The position numbers and the translations under genes are program-made. Source: Sanghuangporus weigelae (lineage: Eukaryota; Basidiomycota; Agaricomycetes; Hymenochaetales; Hymenochaetaceae). Taken from it: DNA of 64,000 nt. The stretch lies in NCBI GenBank assembly GCA_033182465.1, contig CP137322.1, positions 124,001 to 188,000 on the forward strand, written 5' to 3'. Below the pieces are notes generated by a model. It was not told the DNA's origin. It saw only the letters and a list, made by a program, of their open reading frames with translations, and searched no databases. This document shows positions 48,190 to 58,754 of this stretch, in pieces (position 1 is the stretch's first letter; every line of letters starts with the position of its first letter).

Positions 48190-49511
48190 ATGTCCTCCGC
48201 GGAAAGGCAATGGCGTTCGTGTAAGGCGACTCGCGACTCCTGCCATGAAATGTCGAAGCAGATCTCAACACACGTCATTAACAATCTGCTTATGAACATC
48301 AGGTTGGCCAAGCTTAAGCACGAACACTTCAAGAAAGGTCTTGGTGCTTTCAAGCGAATCGAGCGTGTTTTGTGCCATCCAGAGGACGACTCTGCTGTAC
48401 CGCAAGCTCTTTCCGCAGCGGAAGCGCTGATCAAAGAGTTCCAAGAAGAGTACAGGAGCAAAATGAGTATCTTTAAAGATAAAGCCCATGTCAATGCTCG
48501 GATGAACAACATGATTCTAAGACTCACCCTTTCGAAGCAGGTACTGGTAAATGGGTCAGAGGATATGCGAAGCAGGGTTATACATACTTGGGAGGCAGCA
48601 TACTCTGAAGCCAAAGCAGCATGGGATGTGTACGCATCAATGGAGGACCAAATCGAGAATTGCTACGATGAGACTAAGGCAGAAGTCCAGAAGCTCTCAG
48701 TAATTGAAGAACGGGCGACTCAGAATCAGTCTGGAAACTATACAGTTCGCGATGAGGAACAGCTCGTCGCTGTGGGATGGGAACTTCGAAGAATTCACGG
48801 AATTGGTTTCAGGTGTTTGAGCAACATCAAAGGTCCAGAGCAGCGGGAAAAACTTGGAAAAGCAAATGACAGGATACAGAAACTGATGGCCGAAATGGCC
48901 TCACTTTGCAAGCAAGTAGAAGACGAGCGAAAAGCGAAAATGAACGCGAACGTCAAGCAATTGCAACAGGACAAGAAAAGCGAAACACATGTCAAATATG
49001 AAGTCCATGTCAAAGTTGATGATGCTAAATTCCGGGCAGACGTGTGCATACGAAATGGTCAACAGCCACTGTTTTGTGCAGCCAAAACTCGGCCATTTGA
49101 GCCTCCTATTGGGGTGAGAAACACTGGCAGCTCAAACTGGACGCCTCCGACTGTGGAGGTGCAGCTTGGAACAACCAGTGATCCTCAGGTGAGTAGCTGA
49201 GATATTATACCACAAATAATGACCCACATTTCTGTCCCTAGTCAATTATCCTGAAAGAGTTGAATGCCTCAAGCTCTTACATTCACGGATCGTTCTCCAA
49301 AAAAGACATCATCGTCAAGCTTCCTCAAAAAAGCAACCCGTTCTCCAAGACAACAGTAGAAACCTCGGGAACATTTGGACCTGGACCTAATACGGGAAAA
49401 CATACTGCAAAGGTTACGTGTACCAGAAAAGGAACTGAAAACTGCACTGGATACGCTTGCAAAGAACCCAGCCTGACGCACTGGATCGATTCTGGGACCA
49501 ACCGATCGTGA
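48190..49511 (+). CDS. Duplicated helical/beta protein, copy B, unrecognised
   Basis: Two exons (48190-49188, 49242-49511), about 422 residues. Same layout as copy A: a helical N-terminal part (about 280 residues, with AMASLCKQVEDERKAKM-like heptads) and a beta-rich C-terminal part. From the ADVCIRNGQQPLFCAAKTRP block to the stop, copies A and B differ by almost nothing, including the intron (one base change in about 53). The N-terminal part is only about two thirds identical by eye. Neighbours: an intact dehydrogenase on the other strand 480 bases downstream. Function unknown. Confidence 0.78.
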
Positions 49512-49992
49512 AGGATCTGGATCTGTACTTTGTTTCAGGAATGAAAAATTTACCGTTTCTTCTCTTCAATTGTATACGAGGACAGGCTTTCTGGTAAATA
49601 GTGAGGGACAGCCAGTAGAGGGGATGTTTCGAGAAAAGGTATTCTCCGTGATACCGAATGTCCCAGCCATCTGTATTAGACAATTCGGTGTATTTTAAAG
49701 ACCAAGATCAGATCGACATGCAGTTGAGAATACGCAAGACAAGGTTGTACTTGCGCGTGAAGAAGCATACTGGCAAGCAAGGGCGGCGCAGTATGTGTAC
49801 AACCCAGAAAGTCAGCCAATCGTAATCGTTGCAAAGAAACAAAGTGAGAGTCCTAAAAACTTCAGGAGTATAAGAGCGAGTGATCCAGTGTCTGTCTTGG
49901 TACTACGCAGAGCGCGATATCCAACAGCTCGTCTCGATAGGTACAACCGTACAAAAGTTCCAGTCCTTGTTTCTCGGTCTTCCACCAACTGA
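49512..49992. other. Post-stop segment with coding-like patches (unit B)
   Basis: Contains an open patch FTVSSLQLYTRTGFLVNSEG followed by MFREKVFSVIPNVPAICIRQ and, after a stop, SESPKNFRSIRASDPVSVL-type sequence. It reads more intact than in unit A. Either remnants of another gene or untranslated former exons of the upstream gene. Confidence 0.45.
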
Positions 49993-51391
49993 TTAGCTTG
50001 AATACAAGTCTTCCAAAATCTTGACTACACTTTCAAATCTCGGATCTACCTTCCCTTGACCCATTCCTCCACCAAGAGCACCTTCAGCGATCTTCGGTAA
50101 ATCCTCTCTCGGTACATTATACGCTTTCAAATCTGTCTTCAACCCAAGGTCAATGACGAGATGTTCGATTGCGTGCGCTAAGAGCTGGATATCCTCTTCA
50201 TCGTCACCCGTTGACTCGATCTTCAGATGAAACAACGCGCGCGAGAGTGCCTTCTTGTGCTCAGGAATGGCGACGCTCGCTTGGAGTGCGACGACGGGCG
50301 CAAGAGTAAGGCAGGAAGTGATGCCATGCGGTATTCCATACTTGGCTCCTAGACGATGACCCAATGAATGCGAGAGACCTAGAGCACTGTACGACTCCAT
50401 CTTCGAAGGCCAGAGTGACATCCATGAAGCGACTTGCAGCTTTTGTCGAATTGCAAGATTAGATGGGAAGGATTTGGAGAGTGGGAGGTAGGTGAAAAGA
50501 GATGCGAGGGCGTCGTAGGCGAGGACTTTGAGAGGGTAGGGTACGCCAGCTCTGTAGAGATTCTCTGGACACAATGGTTGTCAAGGCCGAACAAAGGATC
50601 CACAAATGGGGAAGTACTAACCAACTGCATGATCAACCGCTCGCATCCCTGTCGAGAGCCTACGATTTTGATATCAACGTCTATTTGAGAATCGGCATAT
50701 TTATAGGATACCCACCAGAGCCGTTCAGGTGTTGCAAGCGTCAGCTCAGCATCGAGGATGATTCCTGCAGGCACAAGCTCAGGAGTAGTGACAGCAACTT
50801 TATCTCCACTTTCATTCGTGTAACCAGCACCAGCCTTTGTAAATTAGATCAGTTAGGATGAACTTGTGCCATTGAAAACAGGGTTCATATCTCACCGTAT
50901 ACTCTGCTGCACTGAGAGTAGTCGGAATGGCAATATGTTTCAAGAACCCCTTACTGGGATTCTTCTCGTGGATACGATATGCAATGGCCTTGCTCGCATC
51001 GATGGGACTTCCGCCTCCTACACTGACTATGAAATCTGCACCAGCACGATTTAAAGCGTTTATTCCGGCATTGATGCCAGCCACAGGAGCATGTTCTCCT
51101 ATTTCCCAGAACGTGTCGCCATATGCATTCTGAGATTTCAGTACTTGTTCTACTTTGCGAACAACATCGGTCTGTTTGAAACGTAAGTGAAGTTGGAGTC
51201 AAGGGCCTGGCACGTCTGAAACGTTATCATATCACCTTTGTATGCAGGGTCTTTCCTGTTACGACCAACGCCTTCTTGACTTGCAACGTCTTCAGCAACT
51301 TCGGCAGTGCATCTTTCAGACTACCTAAGCCATAATATACACCCTTCAATGGATCTGTGTACGCGTAGGACCCATGCAATTCAGCATCCAT
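49993..51391 (-). CDS. Iron-type alcohol dehydrogenase / maleylacetate-reductase-like, intact
   Basis: Same family and predicted role as the gene at 29586; this copy is intact and keeps the canonical nucleotide loop VSVGGGSPIDASKA. Blocks seen: VYYGLGSLKDALPKLLKTL, LVVTGKTLHTK, TDVVRKVEQVLKSQNAYGD, HIAIPTTLSAAEYT, ILDAELTLATPERLW, and the metal/active-site His cluster GLSHSLGHRLGAKYGIPHG. Four introns, all GT-AG, conserved in position with the 29.6 kb gene; the one matching the GC donor there is GT here. Starts 152 bases from the divergent flavoprotein ATG, an arrangement that suggests shared regulation. Almost identical to the truncated copy at 45028. Confidence 0.93.
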
Positions 51392-51543
51392 GAGTGTCTA
51401 ATGGCAAGGAGAGGCAGAATAGATTGCGGGCGGGGAATGGCCGATTAACGGAACGGGTAAACGGATGTCGCGACCAGATACCTTATAATTATCATCCGGA
51501 TTCCTCGCTGAATATTTCTCTCGCTTTCTCTCGTCCGGGTACA
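51392..51543. promoter_or_regulatory. Bidirectional promoter, dehydrogenase / flavoprotein
   Basis: 152 bases between opposite ATGs. A TATA-like ttataattat lies at about 51,483. Compact divergent spacing points to coordinated expression; this is inference. Confidence 0.45.
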
Positions 51544-52837
51544 ATGGTGGGATGGTTAAGGCCGCGCTGGTCGTCCGTCATTGCGCATCGACACGTGGCA
51601 AGATCATTCTCAACTTCAACGAAGATCTTAGACGAAGGGACTCGACCTGCTTTCAACTCGTCCCCGGTGTTTCGCAAAACTCGTAATCCGGATGTAGGCT
51701 GGGAGTTGGGTGATGGACTGCGAACGACAACAGAGCTTGGTGCACGTTGGAAGGAAGACGAGAAGGCTGGGTGGAAAACGTTGAATTTGGATGAGATGGA
51801 GAAGCCGTGAGTTATAGATGATCTGTTTTTTTTTTGTACTCAATATCTCAAGATGTTTGTTTTGAAGACTGATATACAAGATGCTGACTTCGGCCGTCGT
51901 CCCTCGGCCTATTGCGTTTGTGTCAACGCTCTCGGATGCAGGCGTGCCCAACCTCGCTCCTTTCAGGTGAGGGTATGAACATTCTCCGACCATTGGGCCC
52001 TTCTTACGTAGCCATGCAGTTATTTCTCCTTAGTGAGCTTCTTTTTAGTTGATATTATCTCCGCGGTTCTTAATTCAAAGACCGCAGGTTGCTCACAACC
52101 CTCCTTTGTTGAGCGTATCTTTCGTACTTCCTTCCAACAGACCAAAAGATACGCGAGAAAACATCAAGGCAACTGAGGAATTCACAGTCAATATTATCAG
52201 CGAACCGTTCGTTTCTTCATTACTCCTCGCCTGTCTGCCAAAGCTTAACCGATTTACTGGTTTCTTTTTTGTGTAGATATGTGGAAGCTGCCAACTCAAC
52301 CTCGATTGAAGCTCCAGCCGAGATTGACGAATGGGCCGTTAGTGGTCTCACACCTGAGCCTAGTGTATGTCCCTAAAGCTTTCTTTCCGCTGTCCACCTT
52401 GGGTTGAGGAACTAAACCTCAGGAACTTGTCAAACCACCCCGTGTACGAGAGAGCGCCGTTAGCTTTGAATGCAAGGTGAAGCTCTCAGTAAACCCCCTT
52501 TTTTGGTTGGTCTCATTCTTACGTCTTGCAGCTCTACCACTTCTTAGATATCACACCGACGCACGCCGTTGGCTCCGCTTCGCCATCTGATTTGATTTCA
52601 CCTCCGGACGCAACGCATTCAATGGTTCTTGGTAGAATTCACCGCGCGCATATCCGTCATTCTGTCCTTTCTTCAGACGGACTAAGTGTAGACACCGCAG
52701 CATTTCGGCCCGTCTCGCGCTTAGGTGGAACGTCTTACGCGCGGATCGGCGAAGGATTCGATTTGGACAGGCCTAGTTGGAGGAGGTATGAGGACATCGT
52801 CAGGAAACTTTCCGAAGCAAAGAGAGAAGGGAAGTAA
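51544..52837 (+). CDS. Flavin-reductase-like (DIM6/NTAB-type) FMN-binding protein
   Basis: Split-barrel FMN protein. The N-terminus (MVGWLRPRWSSVIAHRHVAR, then SFSTSTK) looks like a mitochondrial presequence, although the first exon after GDGL is shared with the unextended copy at 36324. The diagnostic FMN-binding block SAVVPRPIAFVSTLSDAG is intact and is followed by VPNLAPFSYFSL, AHNPPLLSVSFVLPS, ENIKATEEFTVNIISEP, EWAVSGLTPEPS, LVKPPRVRESAVSFECK and RLGGTSYARIGEGF. Six exons, all in frame. Members are annotated as flavoprotein oxygenase or flavin reductase; the substrate and partner are unknown. Confidence 0.9.
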
Positions 52838-53493
52838 AATAAGGATATTAGTTAGCTCCTAGAAGAGAAAGCCTGGATTCAACTAGTCAGAGGTTCAACC
52901 GGGGCAACTCCAATTGAGGTAGTCATGCTCCCAAGCTGTGTCATGTGCATTTCTCTTACGTTGTGACCCTTGCAATTGGGATGAACAAGTGTGCTAGGAA
53001 CGGCATACAGCAAATGATTTCCCGAATTTGTGGCTCATAGGTTCGTCTCTTTTGCTTGATTGCGCGATGACTTTGCTCTTTACTTGACTTTCCCTTTTCC
53101 GGCTTCGCGAATCTAGCAAGCTCAAAAGTCAAGCCACATGAGCTTTGCGCCACATTGTTTTATGTTTGCTTGTTTCTTGTCTGCTATTTCTGCGCAATCC
53201 AACCAAATTCATGCAATTGGGTCATAGGTTCCTCTAATGTCTGAAACATTATTGCGTCCAATACCGTTGACCAGCTCTCGCAGCTCGTATTTGTGGCGCG
53301 TAGGTAAGCAAACCGCCTCAAATGCAAAACATTTGTTGCACTTTGCTTTTCGCTTTTGTTTTGCAGAGAAGTTTGCACCAGAGATCTGCCTTGCGGCTGC
53401 AATAATCCGACATATAAAAACGGGGATTCTGTCAGGTTCTTTTCATTCGCTGAGAAACCAAGAGTCAGGTATATTCAAAAGAGCAAGACAATA
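52838..53493. other. Intergenic, possible upstream exon of the next gene
   Basis: Two competing frames are open here: one from an ATG at 53237 and one from an ATG at 53356. Phase at the ttttgcag acceptor (53,359-53,366) does not join cleanly to either upstream exon, so no exon is called. Confidence 0.35.
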
Positions 53494-53992
53494 ATGACGG
53501 GTTGGAAAAGGGCAGATCAAGCCAGGATGTCAGGCAAATTGAAGGGATGTGAGTCGGACTACAAGAACCTCAAGATTGGTGAGTAATCTCCTTTGACGTT
53601 GTCCAAAACAATGTCCATTCTTCGACCTAGAAACTGGTAACTGATGCCTTTTTTCTGCGTCCTCCGCAGACTTGGACGCATATCGGCCCCGTGCGGGATT
53701 TGATCTTTGGTATAAGGATGATGGATCAGTCGTCAGTGAGTACTCCGCCATTCGCATATCTGACCCTTCTTGACGATACTCAAATGCTCATCGATCAGTC
53801 ACGACTGGGACACCTTCCGACTCGACTAATCCCGACAACAAAGAGCTACCACGCCTCGTTCTGAAAGGCAACAGCAAGGTTGACAAATCCAACTGGGAGA
53901 AGCTCCATTCAAACGTGAAAAAGAAGGACGCAGGAAGCGAAGAGGAAGGTTCTGATTGGCATATTAAGAAGAGGGCGACAAGCCATCGTTAG
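53494..53992 (+). CDS. Small unrecognised protein
   Basis: Three exons with two clean phase-1 introns: MTGWKRADQARMSGKLKGCE...NLKI, DLDAYRPRAGFDLWYKDDGS, and ITTGTPSDSTNPDNKELPRL to the stop. About 114 residues, basic and hydrophilic, ending with KKRATSHR; no membrane segment or known motif. The frame stays open upstream to 53356, so the true N-terminus may be longer. Could be nuclear from its basic tail, but this is only a guess. Confidence 0.5.
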
Positions 53993-54642
53993 AGAAACTT
54001 GTTACTTTTGTATTTGAGAACTTCTCAATGAGAGACGGAGAACTCGAAAATCACCGTCCTCGTTGTCAGTGATACAATGAGAAAATTTTCCAGCTCAACA
54101 AACTTTGCTCAGTTAGCAACTGTCCGAGAAATTGAAGAAACCGAAGATCCAGCTAGAGCGTACTTCGGTCTAAGCGTTTTGAGGCTCAAATGACGCCCGC
54201 TTGATGTTTGAATAAGGCTCGTAAAAGTAATGACGGAGAAATGACTTTGTATTTTGGTGGATACTGAACGTAGGATTTACGCGCCGATCCTATAGAAGAA
54301 CATAAATGATTGAATTAACATATTGCGGTGTTCAATAAATGCGTCTCGCAAAGTAGGCGAATGTGCAGAGCAAGCAGCTTATGGTGACGTTTTTGCTTTT
54401 TGGCTCAAAGGGGCAACTAGATATTGCCTTCATGTTATATCCTTCAGTGAGTGTCTATAATAGTCCGTACACCGGTTCAATGAGTTTAAAGTGCAAGAAG
54501 ATAGAAAGATGAATGGAAAAGGGACGATTTGGCTTGTCCCAATCATGTAAGAGGTGTTACATAATTTGCTCACGAATCTTGCTGAATAAAGACTCAACAG
54601 TCAACTTTTTCCTGTTCCCTGTTCGTTGTCCACGACTGCGTC
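53993..54642. other. Intergenic
   Basis: 650 bases, AT-rich, no supported gene. Contains the MIA40 promoter at the right end. Confidence 0.4.
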
Positions 54643-55520
54643 ATGTTCTCTTCAACTTTGCGAAACTCGATACGGCAGTCTTGTAGGTCGCAACGAACAG
54701 TCATATCCACTTCCTGCGCGCGTCGAGCATATTTCTCAACGGGGTCGCGAGTTCCGAAAGGATCTGGACGGAATGTGTGGATTCCAGTCGCGGTTGGGAC
54801 GCTGACGTTTTCGGCCGCTTTACTGCTCAATACCACAATACGATTAGATTCGGAAGAAGGTGCGTTTAACTCTGAGCTACTCTCCTCTGCTGTTCCTTTC
54901 CTGATGTGAATGAAAGGCACGAAGCCAAAGTCGAAGCAGAAACCAAGGAAGTCTAAGCAGCAAGCATCAGACGACGAAGCATCTTCCAAACAGCCTAAAG
55001 AGTTATTACGGGCAAAGGATGAAGAAGCAAAAGCCAAAAATGCTGATGTCCGTGCTGGTCCTGAAGGACAAGCAGGTGAAGCAGAGGGGACAGAAGAAGC
55101 TGGATCAGGCGGGGGAGCGTTCAACCCCGAAACGGGTGAAATCAACTGGGACTGCCCATGCCTTGGTGGGATGGCCTATGGTCCCTGTGGACCAGAATTC
55201 CGCGAAGCGTTCTCGTGCTTCGTCTTTAGCGAGGAGGAACCGAAGGGAATAAACTGCGTGGAGAAGTTCAAGGCTATGCAGGATTGCTTCCGTAAGCATC
55301 CCGAGGTGTATGGAGAAGGTGTGTAAAATACTTTTCTACCGTTACGCGGAGCGTGTTTCTTATGATCTTGCGCGTAGAAATCATGTCCGATGATGACGAC
55401 GAAGACAGTGATGGTGACTCACCATCTGGCACCGACTCTCCGACTCTCAAAGGTGAACCTCTGCCAGATTCAGACCCGGTTGCTGTTCCGCCCCCAGGGA
55501 TCGTTTCGCCATCCCAATAA
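54643..55520 (+). CDS. MIA40: MIA40 / TIM40, mitochondrial intermembrane-space oxidoreductase
   Basis: Introduces disulfides into imported Cys-rich proteins in the mitochondrial intermembrane space. Three exons: 54643-54859, 54917 to about 55320, then to 55520. The N-terminus is a basic presequence ([20 protein letters not shown]) followed by one membrane helix ([17 protein letters not shown]), as in yeast Mia40. After a charged linker comes the core: the redox CPC motif in [19 protein letters not shown] and twin CX9C cysteines ([16 protein letters not shown], then [14 protein letters not shown]). An acidic C-terminal tail follows ([16 protein letters not shown]). The TGA at 54907-54909 lies in the first intron. 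Confidence 0.96.
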
Positions 55521-55774
55521 CCTCCTTATCCTCCGTCGAAATATAGAGACGCCTTCTTAATGGGTGTTCCATATCTTAATTGCCCCTTTTGTATGGACTT
55601 TCTTTTTCAAGTCTCTATTGCTTTCGAGCATTAAAAGCACTGCTCAGTCGCTTCGCATTCTTCGATCCTCACACGTACAATACACTGAACCATCCGTCCG
55701 CAATAGTTTATGTATTCCGTAGTTTAATGTACATGCACACAACGTGCAGGCTAACCAATCGGAGTCTTTGACTC
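55521..55774. terminator. Convergent 3' ends, MIA40 / PAXX-like gene
   Basis: 254 bases between the two stop codons, holding both 3' UTRs and their poly(A) signals. Site positions not resolved. Confidence 0.3.
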
Positions 55775-56831
55775 TTATTCGTCATCACTCCCAAATTCGA
55801 TGTTCTGGATCTTCCGCGCTCTCTTGACAGGAGGTGCCTTTGCTTTCACTTTGGCTGGGACTGATACTTCTGAAAGAAGTGAAAGAAGATGTAAGTGTTT
55901 GCGTACATAAATCAGAAGTAAAGCATAGATACCAGGCGTTTTCTCTTTGACCGGTCTTCGGGGCGGACTTCTTTGTCTCTCTGTCTTCGCCGAGGTCCTC
56001 GAGACTGTTGGACGCGGAGGGGATTTCGACGCTTTCTTGCTTTCTTTGGACGAACAGATTGCAATGTGAGGACGGCAGCTAAATAGATGTACTTGAAAAC
56101 CTTACCCTTTGACTGGGGAGATGAATCCCGATGTCGACGTTGGGGTTCGTGAGAAGGAGCCGGTACACTGGCGACAGTTTGGAATGTAGGTGGGTTTAGC
56201 CTGCATTTCCGTTTCTGGGCACTAAGGCCAAGCTAATGGAGACAGCTGCAAGTTAGTAAGAGATATTGATAATAGACGAGTAGAGGTAGCACCTCAAAGA
56301 ACTCGTTGGTTACGAAGATAATTGCTTCTTGAGCGGGCAATTCTGTTAGCGGAATTGAAAGCGGCTTCGTGCCATTTGGGCCAAACACTATCTTCAGAGA
56401 GAAACAATGAGAACAAAACAGATAGACATATAAAGAAAAACGAAGAGTGGCTAGCCTACCGTACTTTCAAGTCCGAACCGGGGTTCACGCCTGCCATTCC
56501 ACCAACGTACAGCTCGCCCTGCGTCACCGACTTCGCTACGTTGTCCGCAAATGCTTCAAGTAACTCTGAAGACACATTCTTTCCCTGGCTAATGTCTCAT
56601 TTTCTGTGTCCATCGGCAAGGAGAAAACGCACGCACCACAAACGCATCCACGTCCTTCTCTTCCCACCTACCCTTCCACCACTTCCCGACATCCGCAAGA
56701 CCCAGATAAACTTGCCACCCAGGAACAACTGCATCAAATTCAATTCGCGAAAGGAGTACGAAGCGATGAGACGCCTGGTAGATGACTTGAATGAGGTCAT
56801 CCAACGGACCAAACGTGTCGAAGAGGCTCAT
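55775..56831 (-). CDS. PAXX-like protein (XRCC4-superfamily layout), tentative
   Basis: Six predicted exons, all in frame, giving about 270 residues. An N-terminal folded part (MSLFDTFGPLDDLIQVIYQ, SRIEFDAVVPGWQVYLGL, DVGKWWKGRWEEKDVDAFV) is followed by a helical strip (SSELLEAFADNVAKSV), a strand pair (GELYVGGMAG, KIVFGPNGTKPLSIPL) and a helix (EAIIFVTNEFFELGLSAQ). A basic disordered linker rich in Ser/Pro/Lys (KSKKASKSPPRPTVS) leads to a C-terminal motif KRARKIQNIEFGSDDE. The order head, W-containing loop, helix, basic linker and C-terminal basic-hydrophobic-Phe peptide resembles PAXX, whose C-terminal peptide binds Ku in DNA end joining. This is my reading, not a database match; it could be another XRCC4-fold protein or unrelated. 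ATG at 56831 is preceded by an in-frame stop. Confidence 0.5.
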
Positions 56832-57271
56832 GCTCAATTTTCACACAGTACTACTATGTAGTCCCTTTTTGACTGTAGTCCAATGCAATGTATGAAGTTA
56901 TCTGAGATATTATCGACGTAGAGATCGTTTAGAGGGATGCATCTTACCGAGATCAGTGGTGGTGGTTGTAAAGGTTAGACGGCCGAATCCGATACAAAAT
57001 AAGTACACACACCTGAGGTGCGTAAACGGCCACTAACCGAATGAGCCTGTCTTTCTCTCATTTACTCGCCACTTTATAACTTGCCGACACAGAGACATTC
57101 TTCATATCTTGATTCAAGAGTCGCTTTCATTCAATGACTCTCGTTCTACCTATCGCATCCAGACGGACTTAGCACGCAAGAGAGCTCATGTAAAGACAGT
57201 CAACATGCATTCTTTTATTCTATTTTGCATCGCTGCTACCTATATGTGTCGGCATTTCCATATTTCGCACA
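56832..57271. other. Intergenic
   Basis: 440 bases with the PAXX-like gene's promoter and the 3' end of the next minus-strand gene. Nothing else seen. Confidence 0.4.
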
Positions 57272-57689
57272 TCACCTTCTCATCGACGACAATGACTTTC
57301 TTTCCCTATCCTCAGGCACGAGGTTCTTCTCCTGGATCCAGGAGTCAAGGTGACTCTGTAAATCCTTTTTGAAAGTTTCAAAGGGCCTCCCTCGTTTAGC
57401 GAACCTGCCGGCAATTTGCCCATTGACTTCTGGCTTGAATGTATAGTCAACGACGAGCCCGTTTCCATCCTTTCTGAACTTCACGTTGGAGATGACGAAG
57501 CCGACACCATCCTCACTTCGCGCAGCTGGAATATGCGATGAGAAATGGCAACTCAAGCGAGGAAAACCAAAAAACGGCCATACCAACTGCGTTCTCGATC
57601 GTCTTGGCGTCGTTAGTATTGGCCTCGGTCCAGCCCCTGATGGCTTCGGACGCCTGCCTGTATCGTTCGCGCTCTTGATCGGTTCTCAT
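57272..57689 (-). CDS. Small tandem-duplicated protein, copy 1, unrecognised
   Basis: Two exons joined at the ENAV/AARSEDG boundary (G-phase intron with gtatgg donor). Starts MRTDQERERYRQASEAIRG. The second exon shows GFVISNVKFRKDGNGLVVDY and AKRGRPFETFKKDLQSHLDS, ending with a short basic tail. About 120 residues, cytosolic-looking, no motif recognised. Its closest relative is the next gene at 58345, in the same direction. Confidence 0.65.
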
Positions 57690-58344
57690 CGTGGCGTATG
57701 TAGATCTTTGTAGCAACTCTCTTCCCGGATTTCTTTGCTGTAATCGTGACGTTTTCTATCTCTTTTTATAAGAGATGTACTTTGCGTTGCTATTCGAAAG
57801 GACTAAAACATCTGAAGGGACTGGGATATTGGTGTATCCAATCTGAACTAGAATTGGCGCAACTTTGCAAGGGCAACAGGCTCACCAGATGCAAAACGAG
57901 CCACATAGCACAATTTAGCACATTAAACTAGGTGGTGAGCTTTGCGGTCGCAATGTTCATTACGTAGTTCTCTGGCAACGATGATGTACAATTCTGGAGC
58001 GTATTGAGCAAGTTTGGACAGGTGCAAGAGGCGCAGACAAAATAAACTCATCTACATGTCATTGGTCACTGCTAAGATAGGTGAAGTAAATTGCTTCAAT
58101 GCGCTCATCGAATCTATGGCAAAAACTAAACTGGAACATGGACTTCATTAAAGGTGTACGAGATGGCATTATCCGGTTTCCCCTTGGTGAATCCCATTCT
58201 TCCTGTCGCATCCAACCTGACATAATTGTGCTTAAAGACAGTCGACGTGTTATAAGAATGCATGCTTATAATTGGCATCATTGCTATCTATTTTACAACA
58301 ATTCTGTACTTTGCACGCCACTCTTTCGACGTCGACAACGATGT

Positions 58345-58754
58345 CTATTTAGCTGGCTCTGGCAGGTTGTCCTTCCAATCGTTGATCCAGAGGTCAAGAC
58401 AGCTCTGTAAATCCCGTTTGAAGGTATCAAGGCTCTTCCCTCGTCTAGCTAACCTGCCCACAGTAGTTTTTTTCCCATTTTCTACTGGATGGAATGTATA
58501 ATCAACGAGGAGTTCCTTTCCACTCCTTCTGAACTTGACACTGGTGATACTGATGCCAAAACCATTCTCATCTTGAGCAACTGGAAATGCAATGAGAGAT
58601 GTCAATTTAAGCGAGGCAAACCTCATCAAAGAAAAACAGTCAGACGGAGTGAACTCGAAATCGCCTTGGTGTCGTCGATATTGTCCTCGATGAGTCCTCT
58701 GATTATTTCGGACAGCTTCCTGTATCGTTCGTGATCTTGTTGAGTTCTTGTCAT
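58345..58754 (-). CDS. Small tandem-duplicated protein, copy 2, unrecognised
   Basis: Two exons joined at SSSL/LAQDENG. Starts MTRTQQDHERYRKLSEIIRG and matches copy 1 along its length: GFGISITSVKFRRSGKELLVDY and ARRGKSLDTFKRDLQSCLDL. The surrounding non-coding DNA is also duplicated (gaattggc(g/a)caa-type block after each gene), so a unit of about 1.07 kb was copied in tandem. No family recognised. Confidence 0.65.

Larger units (their letters stand above)
47225..50990. repeat. Duplicated unit B (partner of 42,230-46,025)
   Basis: Second copy of the unit; here the dehydrogenase continues intact to 51391 and is followed by an intact flavoprotein gene, so B is the complete form. Confidence 0.9.

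Noticed and set aside
43185-49511. Calling the helical/beta proteins pore-forming toxins
   Set aside because: Only the general helical-then-beta layout fits; no family motif, signal peptide or membrane hairpin was recognised.
54860-54916. In-frame TGA in MIA40, suggesting two genes or readthrough
   Set aside because: The stop sits inside a standard GT-AG intron; splicing gives a normal Mia40.
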